A DNA stretch of 7,924 nt from Clostridia bacterium (lineage in GTDB: Bacteria > Bacillota > Clostridia > Christensenellales > Aristaeellaceae), in the NCBI GenBank assembly GCA_017537105.1, contig JAFWBZ010000180.1:1-7924 (forward strand), written 5' to 3'. The translations under genes were made by a program, and so were the position numbers. The notes below the pieces were generated by a model. It made no database searches. It was not told where the DNA came from and was given only the letters and a program-made list of their open reading frames with translations. Shown piece by piece: positions 1-6,025 of the stretch (its first letter is position 1; each line of letters opens with the position of its first letter).

Positions 1-2
1 GC

Positions 3-59
3 AGACTGCAACGTCTGGCACCCAAGATCGTCGCAATCACATCGAAGAAGGCTCAGTAG
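3..59 (+). CDS. Possible 3' end of an unidentified rightward gene
   Basis: The frame starting at base 3 stays open for 18 codons and closes with TAG at 57-59, six bases before a strong terminator stem. This is the expected arrangement for the last codons of a gene that enters from the left. The residues read RLQRLAPKIVAITSKKAQ, a basic tail that I cannot assign to a family. The other two rightward frames stay open through the terminator, which argues against them. With so little sequence, coding status is a guess based mainly on the terminator position. Confidence 0.35.
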   Translation, partial: RLQRLAPKIVAITSKKAQ

Positions 60-64
60 CCCAC

Positions 65-98
65 AGCCCCACTCTCACAAGGAGTGGGGCTCTTTTTT
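65..98 (+). terminator. Rho-independent terminator
   Basis: A perfect 10-bp stem (65-74 with 82-91, AGCCCCACTC/GAGTGGGGCT) closes a 7-base loop and is followed by C and six T. No matching T-run exists for the opposite strand, so it acts rightward and ends whatever transcript enters from the left edge. Confidence 0.9.
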
Positions 99-100
99 AT

Positions 101-124
101 TTGACTACAGTTTTGACTACAGTT
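101..124. repeat. 12-bp tandem repeat, two copies
   Basis: TTGACTACAGTT occurs twice head to tail (101-112 and 113-124), and the third unit fails after TTG. It sits directly after the rightward terminator in the AT-rich gap before the tRNA unit. No function is apparent. The rest of 125-199 shows no gene or recognisable site. Confidence 0.7.
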
Positions 125-199
125 TTGCCGCTTTTAATGATATTTATCACCGTTATTGTCAGTCGATTTAACATTCGTATGGCTGCAAATATGGCGCAC

Positions 200-243
200 A
201 AAAAAGCGAAAGCCCCTGAAATCATTGGATTTCAAGGACTTTC
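200..243 (-). terminator. Rho-independent terminator of the tRNA-Pro gene
   Basis: Read on the minus strand, bases 243-228 and 223-208 form a 16-bp stem around a CAAT loop. Fourteen pairs are Watson-Crick and two are G-U. Two bases later comes a run of six T (205-200). On the plus strand the two G-U positions become C-A mismatches, so the structure belongs to leftward RNA. It starts six bases after the encoded CCA of the tRNA. Confidence 0.9.
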
Positions 244-248
244 TCATT

Positions 249-325
249 TGGTCTGGGTGGAGAGATTTGAACTCTCGGCCTCTTGAACCCCATTCAAGCA
301 CGCTACCAAGCTGCGCTACACCCAG
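249..325 (-). tRNA. tRNA-Pro, anticodon GGG
   Basis: The minus strand folds into a full cloverleaf: acceptor CTGGGTG/CACCCAG, D stem GCGC/GCGT, anticodon stem CTTGA/TCAAG with loop ATGGGGT, and T stem GAGAG/CTCTC with loop TTCAAAT. The anticodon GGG (plus-strand bases 289-291) reads CCC, and also CCU by wobble. The C1-G72 pair with A73 is the usual bacterial proline identity. The 3' CCA is encoded (249-251). It has its own promoter upstream and terminator downstream, so it forms a single-gene unit, leftward like the operon beyond it. All stems are intact, with no sign of decay or of an inserted element. Confidence 0.97.
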
Positions 326-388
326 ATATGCCGTTGATATGCGAGGGTTCCAAACCATCATGCTTGAATCTCCTCAACAACGTATAAG

Positions 389-417
389 ATTATACATCTC
401 ACGAGAAGATTTGTCAA
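389..417 (-). promoter_or_regulatory. Consensus sigma-70/SigA promoter of tRNA-Pro
   Basis: On the minus strand TTGACA (417-412) and TATAAT (394-389) are both perfect consensus hexamers, separated by 17 bases. Transcription should begin near base 382, giving a leader of roughly 57 bases before the mature tRNA 5' end at 325. This strength fits a stable RNA. The segment from 418 to 492, between this promoter and the end of the operon, holds no gene, and I see no clear terminator in it. Confidence 0.9.
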
Positions 418-492
418 GACCGATTTTCTCCTTTTCGCCGGCTCGGGGTGTAAAGTTTTCCAAACCCACAGAAGGACATTTGAGAGGCGACA

Positions 493-1026
493 TCACAGGC
501 GCTTTCCCAGCCGGTACGCCTCCCCCGGGGCTGCACTGTTCCAGGTCATGGACGGCGTGCCACAGCCGTAGCCCAGCACCATGCCCGCGTCCTGAAACCG
601 GATGTAGCGCACGAGGGTCTTGTAATGGGCAGTCAGGGCGTCAAAGGTCCAGTCGTCGGCATTCCAAGCGACAGTCAACAACGCCGATTTCAAACGCCGG
701 CTGTTCAGGCTGCTGTTGTAGGCGCAGAAGCGGTCCACCACAGCCTTGAGCTGAGCGCTCATGCCGTAGTAGTACAGCGGCGTGGCGAACACCACCATAT
801 CGCATTTGAGCAACTTCGCACGGATGAACTCCACATCGTCCTTCTGAACGCAAGGTCCCTCGTAGCCGCAGCGCACACAGCCCGTGCAGGGATGGATGTT
901 CATGCGGCACACGTCGACGACCTCGCAGGCGTGGCCTGCCTCCGTCGCGCCCTTGACGAAATGCTCAACCAGTATCGAAGTTGAGCCCTTTTTGTTGGGA
1001 CTTCCCATCAGTATGACGATCTTCAT
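493..1026 (-). CDS. Iron-sulfur-flavoprotein-like NADPH-dependent FMN reductase
   Basis: A 177-residue cytosolic protein of the flavodoxin-like FMN reductase fold. The N-terminal strand leads into a phosphate-binding loop GSPNKKGST (residues 8-16), and the second FMN loop is in TPLYYYGMSAQLKAVVDRF (82-100). Between them is a compact cysteine motif, C47-x2-C50-x2-C53-x5-C59, the pattern that binds a 4Fe-4S cluster in archaeal and clostridial iron-sulfur flavoproteins. Electron transfer between the cluster, FMN and a soluble carrier is the likely role; the partner is unknown. Length is normal for the family. The ATG overlaps the upstream TGA as ATGA, with AAGGGGAG eight bases before it, so translation is probably coupled to the fusion gene. 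It is the last gene of the operon and ends in TGA. Family is secure; cluster binding is inferred from the motif. Confidence 0.9.
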   Translation of the reverse strand: MKIVILMGSPNKKGSTSILVEHFVKGATEAGHACEVVDVCRMNIHPCTGCVRCGYEGPCVQKDDVEFIRAKLLKCDMVVFATPLYYYGMSAQLKAVVDRFCAYNSSLNSRRLKSALLTVAWNADDWTFDALTAHYKTLVRYIRFQDAGMVLGYGCGTPSMTWNSAAPGEAYRLGKRL

Positions 1027-2966
1027 CCTTGCGTCTCCCCTTTAAGTTGATTGACTTCCAGCCATGTGGCCACATCCTCGGACAGTGTGGAGCCGCCGGA
1101 ATAGTGGATGGACAGGCCAACCCCCATGTTGGCCTCCGGGGCCAGCTTGGCGATGGCCGTCAGGCTCTGTCCGAAGCGTCCGCCGCCGTGGGAGCAGAAG
1201 GGTACAATGCGCTTGCCCGCAAAACCGTACTGCTCCAGGAAGGACGTGATGGGCATGGAAATGGACGCCCACCAGTTGGGATAGCCCAGCAGGATGGTGT
1301 CGTAGTCCGCCATATTCTCCACTCGGCCCGCGATCTCGGGACGCGCCTGGGCGTGCTGGTCCCGCTGCGCCTCCATGAGGACGGTGTTGTAGTCGTCGGA
1401 ATAGGCCGGGATCGGCTCGATCTCAAACAGGTCGAAGCCGGTCTGCCGTCGGATCTCGTGGGCGATGCCCCGCGTGTTGCCGCCCCAGGAGAAGAAAGCG
1501 ATCAACGCCTTGCCGCCTTCGGCGGCTGTCGGAATGCCGCCCGACACCGTGGCGGTTCCTGTCAACGCCTGATCTTCGTTGCGCACCAGACGCACGCCCA
1601 GGTTGTAGCTCCTGAGGTCGGCCTGGCCCGCTGCGCGATAGGCGCTGCGCATATTCTTGCCGAAGTCGTTCCAGCCGCCGCCGCGGTAGACGTGCCGGGT
1701 GCCGCTCTCCACGCCGGTGGGGTTATCGGTATTTTCAGGGTCGTAGGGGCCGTACCAGTCCCAGCACCATTCGTTCACGTTGCCGTGCATGTCGTAGAGA
1801 CGCCAGGCGTTGGGCGTAAAGCTGCCCACTTCTACGGTCTCACCGCGATACTTGCCCGGGCGGGCCTCCAGCACGGAATCGTCGAAGTAATTCTCCTCGA
1901 TCTCATAGGGATAGTGGCTGTAGAAGTTGGCGTCATCGGCGTCCAGCGAGCGCTCCAGATTGAAGGGCGTGGCTGTGCCTGCCCGGCAGGCGCATTCCCA
2001 CTCCGCCTCCGTGGGCAGTCGGTAGCCATCAGCGGCGCGGTTCCAGGTGACGGAATCGCCGTCGATCGCATACGCAGGTGTCAGGCCTGCCGCCGCACTC
2101 TTCGCGTTGGCGTATTCGATCGCCTCCAGCCAGGAGATGTTCTCCACGGGCAGCTTCTCCCCGATGAAAGTGCTGGGGTTGCTTCCCATGATGGCTTCCC
2201 ATTCGGCCTGGGTGGTCTCGTAGGGATCGATGTAGAAGGAGGAGAGCGTCACCTCGTGTTGCGTCTCATCGTCGATGCGCCAGTTCTCATCCTCCGGGCT
2301 GCCCATTGTGAAGACCCCGCCCTCGACGAGGATAAAGCCGTCGTCAATGAATGCGGGCTCCGAAGCATTTTCCAGTGCCACAGTGGATTCCGTTTCAGCC
2401 TCATGCCATGGGGCTTCCATAGCATCTCCCCAGCCTGAATCAAAGCCAAAATCGTTCTGGTTCGGCGAGATCATGTTCAAAACCAAACCGGTCACTATGG
2501 CAGCCAACACGAGCACCACTGGGAGTAGCGGATTGCCCTTCTTCCTGCAAAGCAGCGTGATCTGGCATCCTACAAAGGCCCAGAACAGCAGCATGACCAC
2601 ATTTTCCAGCAGCACCAACGCCCCGGCCTTATCATAGTCCAGGAAGGCAAATGGCACCCGGAAGAACAGATAGTTCGGCATGCCGTTTTTGAAGAACAGC
2701 CACAGCCCCACGCCCGCGACTCCTGCGCAGACCACCGACAGGATGCGCCGCGTTCCCTCCTTCAGCTTCAGCTTTTGAAGCATCACCGGCAGGTGCAAAC
2801 CCAGGTGCAACCCCATCAGCACGAACGACCAGTGGGACATGGACAGGTGCGTCACCCGCACGAAGGATACCCGCACGATGCCGTACAGAAAGGGCACAGC
2901 GTAGTTGCTCATGGCCATGCCGCAGAAGGCGGTGAGTGCGAAGGACACCAGCAGCAGCGCGTTCAC
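1023..2966 (-). CDS. DUF4405 (C-terminal part) - FGE-like - flavodoxin fusion protein, main open frame
   Basis: This 647-residue frame is the larger part of a gene split by an in-frame TAG at 2973-2975. The frame continues unbroken across the stop (only two codons before this GTG), so GTG at 2966 is at best a reinitiation start and has no good ribosome binding site. Residues 1-65 complete a DUF4405 membrane domain; the His-rich helix at 40-58 (H40, H45, H54, H58) suggests haem. Further hydrophobic segments lie near 74-92, 117-139 and 147-166. Residues about 209-463 are a formylglycine-generating-enzyme-like (SUMF1/EgtB/PvdO) domain with GYRLPTEAEWE (314-324) and MHGNVNEW (393-400). The active-site cysteine pair of true FGEs is absent: the equivalent stretch reads RGGGWNDFGKNMRSAYR (428-444). 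Residues about 485-642 are a flavodoxin domain with phosphate loop SWGGNTR (493-499) and GYPNWW (561-566). Positive-inside charges put both soluble domains outside the cell. Product function is unknown. Confidence 0.85.
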   Translation of the reverse strand: MNALLLVSFALTAFCGMAMSNYAVPFLYGIVRVSFVRVTHLSMSHWSFVLMGLHLGLHLPVMLQKLKLKEGTRRILSVVCAGVAGVGLWLFFKNGMPNYLFFRVPFAFLDYDKAGALVLLENVVMLLFWAFVGCQITLLCRKKGNPLLPVVLVLAAIVTGLVLNMISPNQNDFGFDSGWGDAMEAPWHEAETESTVALENASEPAFIDDGFILVEGGVFTMGSPEDENWRIDDETQHEVTLSSFYIDPYETTQAEWEAIMGSNPSTFIGEKLPVENISWLEAIEYANAKSAAAGLTPAYAIDGDSVTWNRAADGYRLPTEAEWECACRAGTATPFNLERSLDADDANFYSHYPYEIEENYFDDSVLEARPGKYRGETVEVGSFTPNAWRLYDMHGNVNEWCWDWYGPYDPENTDNPTGVESGTRHVYRGGGWNDFGKNMRSAYRAAGQADLRSYNLGVRLVRNEDQALTGTATVSGGIPTAAEGGKALIAFFSWGGNTRGIAHEIRRQTGFDLFEIEPIPAYSDDYNTVLMEAQRDQHAQARPEIAGRVENMADYDTILLGYPNWWASISMPITSFLEQYGFAGKRIVPFCSHGGGRFGQSLTAIAKLAPEANMGVGLSIHYSGGSTLSEDVATWLEVNQLKGETQG

Positions 2967-2972
2967 GCAGGT

Positions 2973-3185
2973 CTAGACGACGCGATAGGCTGTGTACCTG
3001 CCCTTGAGCATCGCTCCGTACCACCGCCGGTTGAGAATCTGGTGGACGATGACCGTCGCGGTCATCGTCATCCCCAGCCACTCGTGCGCGGCCTCTCCCA
3101 TCACCTGATAGGCCATCTGTAAGAGCAGGAGGACTGTCATGCCGATATCGATGATCCTCCGCAGATTTCCCTGTCGCATCTTCAT
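2973..3185 (-). CDS. DUF4405 membrane domain, N-terminal part, ended by an in-frame amber codon
   Basis: This 70-codon frame holds the first two membrane helices of a DUF4405 protein: IDIGMTVLLLLQMAYQVMG, then HEWLGMTMTATVIVHQILN, followed by the basic loop NRRWYGAMLKGRYTAYRVV. It ends in TAG, and the next frame continues the same domain without any shift (ACC TGC GTG AAC). In relatives known to me a glutamine commonly occupies this point, so CAG to TAG is the simplest history. I chose ATG at 3185 because GGGAGG lies seven bases before it; the ATG at 3200 would put that site inside the gene. It begins 21 bases after the exported flavodoxin gene. Taken as one gene, the product would be 717 sense codons plus the TAG. 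It is either a broken gene, two separate polypeptides, or read through. Confidence 0.75.
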   Translation of the reverse strand: MKMRQGNLRRIIDIGMTVLLLLQMAYQVMGEAAHEWLGMTMTATVIVHQILNRRWYGAMLKGRYTAYRVV

Positions 3186-3192
3186 GATCCGT

Positions 3193-3198
3193 CCTCCC
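3193..3198 (-). promoter_or_regulatory. Ribosome binding site fixing the DUF4405 start
   Basis: The minus strand reads GGGAGG here, seven bases before ATG 3185. It lies after, not before, the in-frame ATG at 3200, so it selects the internal start (MKMRQ). Confidence 0.85.
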
Positions 3199-3206
3199 AT
3201 TCAGTT

Positions 3207-3833
3207 TTACTTCAGTCCCTCTACCCAAGCGCTCAACTCGTTTTCAGAGATGCTGCCGCTGTGGCGCGCGCCCTTGAGCCAGTTGCCGGTGCCGGCCAGC
3301 TTCGCCAGGTCGTCGCCGCTCCGGCCGATGCCGCTGCCGCCGCTGGTGCAGAAGGGGATCACGGTCTTATCGGTGAAATCGTGGTTCTCCACAAAGGTGC
3401 ACAGGATCCGCGGCTCCTCGCCCCACCAGATGGGATAGCCGATGTAGATGGTGGAATAGCCGGACAAATCGATATCTTCGCCACGCGGCGCGGCACTCAA
3501 ATCTTCGATTTGACCGTCCGCGGTTTTTCCCTCTGGGAAAAACTTTGAAACCCGTATGGGTTTCAAACCTTCGATCTCCGGGCGGGTCTCGGGATGATCC
3601 TGCTCGGAGGTGGCGCGGGTGCTGCGGTCGTTGTAGTTCAGATCCTCGGCAGTGTAGGGTACCGCCGGAACGATCTCATACAGGTCCGCACCGGTCACGT
3701 TCGCCAGCTTCTCCGCCACGCCTTTGGTCGTACCGGTGCAGGAGAAGTAGATCACCAGCGTGTCGCTCTCTGCCAGCGCGCTCACGCCCAGCAGCATGCA
3801 AAGAACCATCAAAAACGCAATTGCCTTTTTCAT
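3207..3833 (-). CDS. Exported flavodoxin with an in-frame palindromic insertion
   Basis: A 208-residue flavodoxin carrying a signal peptide: basic MKK, a hydrophobic core (residues 4-19), and an ALA cleavage site after residue 21. The mature protein should work outside the membrane, an unusual place for an FMN-binding electron carrier. The phosphate loop is SCTGTTK (31-37) and the second flavin loop is GYPIWWG (132-138). Between RPEI (84-87) and the YSTIYIG strand there are 38 residues, against 9 in the neighbouring flavodoxin (3855-4331). The extra 29 or so are encoded mostly by three adjacent DNA hairpins, annotated separately. The frame is kept and the FMN loops are intact, so the protein may still fold. 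GGAAGG precedes ATG 3833, and the gap to the preceding gene is 21 bases. The stop is TAA. Partners are probably the membrane fusion encoded next and the cytosolic paralogue before it. Confidence 0.9.
   Translation of the reverse strand: MKKAIAFLMVLCMLLGVSALAESDTLVIYFSCTGTTKGVAEKLANVTGADLYEIVPAVPYTAEDLNYNDRSTRATSEQDHPETRPEIEGLKPIRVSKFFPEGKTADGQIEDLSAAPRGEDIDLSGYSTIYIGYPIWWGEEPRILCTFVENHDFTDKTVIPFCTSGGSGIGRSGDDLAKLAGTGNWLKGARHSGSISENELSAWVEGLK
3498..3567. repeat. Cluster of three perfect hairpins inside the exported flavodoxin gene
   Basis: Three inverted repeats lie almost end to end: CAAATC-ttc-GATTTG (3498-3512), TTTTTCCC-tct-GGGAAAAA (3524-3542) and TTTGAAACCC-gtat-GGGTTTCAAA (3544-3567), with perfect stems of 6, 8 and 10 bp. 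A fourth, weaker one with G-U pairing may sit just left of them (about 3481-3495). They encode residues 89-112 of the flavodoxin, the stretch missing from its paralogues. The layout resembles small palindromic elements that insert in frame into genes, such as those known from Rickettsia. I do not recognise this one. Confidence 0.85.
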
Positions 3834-3854
3834 TGCAAAAACCTTCCTTTCCGA

Positions 3855-4331
3855 TTACAGCCATCGGGCTGCCCAGCTGGACAGTTCCCTTTCCGAGGCG
3901 CTCGCCGCAAAGCGCCTGCCCGCTTCCACCTTTGCGCCTCCGGCCAGAGACTGCATGTTCCTTCCGCTTTCGCCGATCTGGCTGCCGCCCGACGTGGCGA
4001 AGGGGATCACCTTCTTCCCGGAGAAGTCGTACATCTCCATGAATGTGTCGATGATGGAGGGCTCCCGGTACCACCACACGGGGAATCCCACGAACACCAC
4101 GTCATACTGCGCCATGTTCTGAACCCGCGAGGCGATCTCCGGCCGGGCGCTCCGGTCGTTCATCTCCACGCTGCTGCGACTGTGCCGGTTCTGCCAGTTC
4201 AGGTCCGCGCTCGTATAGGGAACCTTCGGCGCGATCTCGTGCAGATCCGCCCCGATGCTCCCGGCCAGCCGCTCCGCCACGCGCTTCGTCGTGCCTTCTG
4301 CGCTGAAAAATGCCACCAATGCCTTGCTCAT
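3855..4331 (-). CDS. Short-chain flavodoxin, cytosolic
   Basis: A 158-residue single-domain flavodoxin of the short clostridial type. The first strand and phosphate loop are VAFFSAEGTTKR (6-17, loop S10-K16). RPEI (63-66) is followed nine residues later by the YDVVFVGFPVWW strand and loop (76-87), and the last strand carries VIPFATSGGSQIG (108-120). There is no signal peptide. It should bind FMN and shuttle electrons at low potential between soluble enzymes. The frame stays open upstream to 4532, but GGGAGG (4339-4344) lies seven bases before ATG 4331, and the upstream extension overlaps the cupin gene and lacks family similarity. It follows the CMD-cupin stop by 14 bases. With the exported flavodoxin and the flavodoxin domain of the fusion it makes three related copies, probably duplications. 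The stop is TAA. Confidence 0.93.
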   Translation of the reverse strand: MSKALVAFFSAEGTTKRVAERLAGSIGADLHEIAPKVPYTSADLNWQNRHSRSSVEMNDRSARPEIASRVQNMAQYDVVFVGFPVWWYREPSIIDTFMEMYDFSGKKVIPFATSGGSQIGESGRNMQSLAGGAKVEAGRRFAASASERELSSWAARWL

Positions 4332-4338
4332 GATAAAA

Positions 4339-4344
4339 CCTCCC
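4339..4344 (-). promoter_or_regulatory. Ribosome binding site fixing the flavodoxin start
   Basis: GGGAGG on the minus strand, seven bases before ATG 4331 and one base after the stop codon of the CMD-cupin gene. It rules out the longer frame that begins near 4532. Confidence 0.85.
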
Positions 4345-4345
4345 A

Positions 4346-5101
4346 TTATCGCAATTTGTCGTAGTCCGCATCCGAAACGGCTTCCAGCCACTCGTTGCTC
4401 GTCTCCTCGCCGGCCACTTCGATGGCCAAATGGGAGAACCATGAATCGGGCGCCGCACCGTGCCAGTGCTTCACCTCCGCCGGGATATTGACCACCGTGC
4501 CGGGCGTCATCTCCACGGCTTCCTTGCCCCATTCCTGATAATAGCCCCTGCCGCCGACGCAGATCAGCATCTGTCCGCCGTCCCGCTTCGCGTGATGGAT
4601 GTGCCAGTTGTTCCGGCAGCCGGGTTCAAAGGTCACGTTGAACACCGGCACCTGCTCGGTGGACACCGGCGCGAGATAGCTCTGCCCGACAAAGAACTGG
4701 CCATACGGGTTCGGCTCGCCGATGGGGAAGAAAATGCTATTTTGGTATTTGTCCTTTTCCGTCTGTGCCGGTTCTTCCTCGTTCCAGACTGCCTTCGCCA
4801 GCCGGAACACCGCCCAGCCCTTGGGCCAGCCCACATACATCGTGGCATGCGTGATGATGGCGGCGATTTCATCCTTCGTCACGCCATGGGCCTTGGCATT
4901 CTGCAAATGATAGGTGAGCGACGAATCCGTGATGCCCGACGCCATCAACGAGACCACGGTGACGATGCACTTGGTCTTTGTGTCGATGGCTTCCTCGTTC
5001 CACACTTCTCCGAACAGCACATCGTCATTCAAGTGCGCGAACATCGGCGCGAACTCTCCCAGCTGCTGCCGTCCGGCGGTTTGTGTGATCTTCTCTTTCA
5101 T
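4346..5101 (-). CDS. Carboxymuconolactone decarboxylase-like / cupin fusion protein
   Basis: A 251-residue protein with two domains. Residues about 10-108 are a CMD/AhpD-type helical domain (TKTKCIVTVVSLMASG at 41-56, then DEIAAIITHATMYVGWPKG at 77-95). It lacks the CxxC redox pair of AhpD, so peroxiredoxin-reductase activity is unlikely. Residues about 130-230 are a cupin barrel: H167 and H169 (WHIHH), Q177 where the classical motif has Glu, and H212/H214 (KHWHG) are the probable metal ligands. Such fusions are common in Clostridia beside flavodoxin and aldo/keto reductase genes. Their reaction is not established; decarboxylation or a redox step on a small carbonyl compound is a guess. GGAGG lies seven bases before ATG 5101, and the gap from the permease stop is 15 bases. 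There is no signal peptide. The stop is TAA. Confidence 0.92.
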   Translation of the reverse strand: MKEKITQTAGRQQLGEFAPMFAHLNDDVLFGEVWNEEAIDTKTKCIVTVVSLMASGITDSSLTYHLQNAKAHGVTKDEIAAIITHATMYVGWPKGWAVFRLAKAVWNEEEPAQTEKDKYQNSIFFPIGEPNPYGQFFVGQSYLAPVSTEQVPVFNVTFEPGCRNNWHIHHAKRDGGQMLICVGGRGYYQEWGKEAVEMTPGTVVNIPAEVKHWHGAAPDSWFSHLAIEVAGEETSNEWLEAVSDADYDKLR

Positions 5102-5116
5102 ATGCCTACCTCCATC

Positions 5117-6025
5117 TCATATCAACAGGTTGACGATCGCGCCCGTTCCCCACGAAAACGCCATGGCGAACAGGATATAGATGATGAATCGCTTCCAGCC
5201 CAGCACGATCTTCATCGCACCGAGATTGGTGAGCTTGGTGGCGGGGCCGGTAATCATGAATGCCGCGGCGCTGCCCATGCTCATGCCGTCCAGAAGCCAT
5301 TGTTGCAGCAGCGGTATCGTTCCGCCGCCGCACATGTACAGGGGCACGCCGATGGTCGCCGCCATCAGCACACCAAAGCCCTCGTTCTTTCCGAATAAAC
5401 CGCTGACGAAATCACCGGGAATGTGAATCTGATACAGCGCCGTCAGCAGGATGCCCAGCGCGAACATAGGGCCGGTGGCCCTGATGTTGCGCCAGACGTT
5501 CTTGAGAAACCGCATCAGCGGATTCGGGTCGGTGTCCCGGCTCGCGCCTTCGTGAAAGCCGCTGAAGTCGAAGAAGCTCTTGCCCCTCCCACTGTAGAAC
5601 AGGCGGATCAGCCACCCGGCGACACAGCCGCACAGGGTGCAGCTCACGCAGCGTATGACCACCGCCGTCCGACCCAGCGCCCCGCTGTAGAAGATCAGCT
5701 GCGGATTGAGCAGTATGCTGGACATCATGAACGCCACGAGATAGTCGTCCTTTACGCCCTGCTCCGAGAACGATGCCGCAATGGGGATCGTGCCGTACAT
5801 GCACAGCGGCGAGGCGACGCCCAGCAGGCTCGCGGGAATCACGCCCAGCCAGCCCATTCTGCGCTGACCGATTTTGGAAAAAGCGCCGTGGATATACCGC
5901 TTGCCAAACACCGACACCGCGCTGCCAAGCAATATGCCCAGCGCCCAGTAGGGCGCGATCTGCCGGACCTGGATGTCCAGGTAATACCAGAGGTAGATCG
6001 CCTCGCGGCGCACCCATTCCATCAT
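5117..6025 (-). CDS. ArsP/DUF318-family permease
   Basis: A 302-residue integral membrane protein with about eight hydrophobic segments in two repeated halves. Each half carries a family signature: SPLCMYGTIP (72-81) and VPLYMCGGGTIP (227-238), the latter followed by GPATKLTN (260-267). The family (PF03773) includes ArsP, which exports trivalent organoarsenicals, and relatives linked to metal efflux. The signature cysteines C75 and C232 are kept. An unusual C126-x2-C129-x2-C132-x-C134 cluster lies in or next to a membrane helix (121-140), followed by a charged cytosolic loop (about 145-180). Substrate is unknown; a metal, metalloid or thiol-reactive compound would suit the cysteines. ATG 6025 overlaps the DUF362 stop as ATGA; a second ATG follows at once, so the start may be one codon later. 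GGTGATC upstream is a weak ribosome site, consistent with coupling. The stop is TGA. Confidence 0.9.
   Translation of the reverse strand: MMEWVRREAIYLWYYLDIQVRQIAPYWALGILLGSAVSVFGKRYIHGAFSKIGQRRMGWLGVIPASLLGVASPLCMYGTIPIAASFSEQGVKDDYLVAFMMSSILLNPQLIFYSGALGRTAVVIRCVSCTLCGCVAGWLIRLFYSGRGKSFFDFSGFHEGASRDTDPNPLMRFLKNVWRNIRATGPMFALGILLTALYQIHIPGDFVSGLFGKNEGFGVLMAATIGVPLYMCGGGTIPLLQQWLLDGMSMGSAAAFMITGPATKLTNLGAMKIVLGWKRFIIYILFAMAFSWGTGAIVNLLI

Noticed and set aside
101..286. Small rightward frame with a hydrophobic start
   Set aside because: It runs through the tRNA terminator and into the tRNA gene, has a TTG start in the tandem repeat, and has no ribosome site.
420..492. Possible terminator for the operon
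   Set aside because: A short GGGT/ACCC pairing can be drawn, but there is no stable stem and no T-run, so I do not annotate it.
1029..2438. Long rightward open frame of 469 codons
   Set aside because: It is antisense to the FGE-like/flavodoxin fusion. Its translation is rich in Gly, Val, His and Arg without family features, as expected from the reverse complement of a GC-rich gene.
3186..3200. Five-codon longer start (ATG 3200) for the DUF4405 gene
   Set aside because: GGGAGG would then be inside the coding region. The ATG at 3185 has the correct seven-base spacing.
4380..4390. Match of 11 bases (TGGCTGGAAGC on the minus strand) to the 22-bp insertion repeat; a similar 10-base match lies near 1054-1063
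   Set aside because: Both sites encode the ordinary C-terminal WLE residues of intact genes, and similarity stops after the shared stretch, so they are not further copies.
4332..4532. Longer N-terminus for the cytosolic flavodoxin
   Set aside because: The extension overlaps the 3' end of the CMD-cupin gene in another frame, and the GGGAGG site plus family alignment place the start at 4331.
4460..5398. Rightward open frame of 312 codons
   Set aside because: It lies antisense across the CMD-cupin gene and part of the permease, both of which have clear families and ribosome sites. Its composition is typical of a shadow frame.
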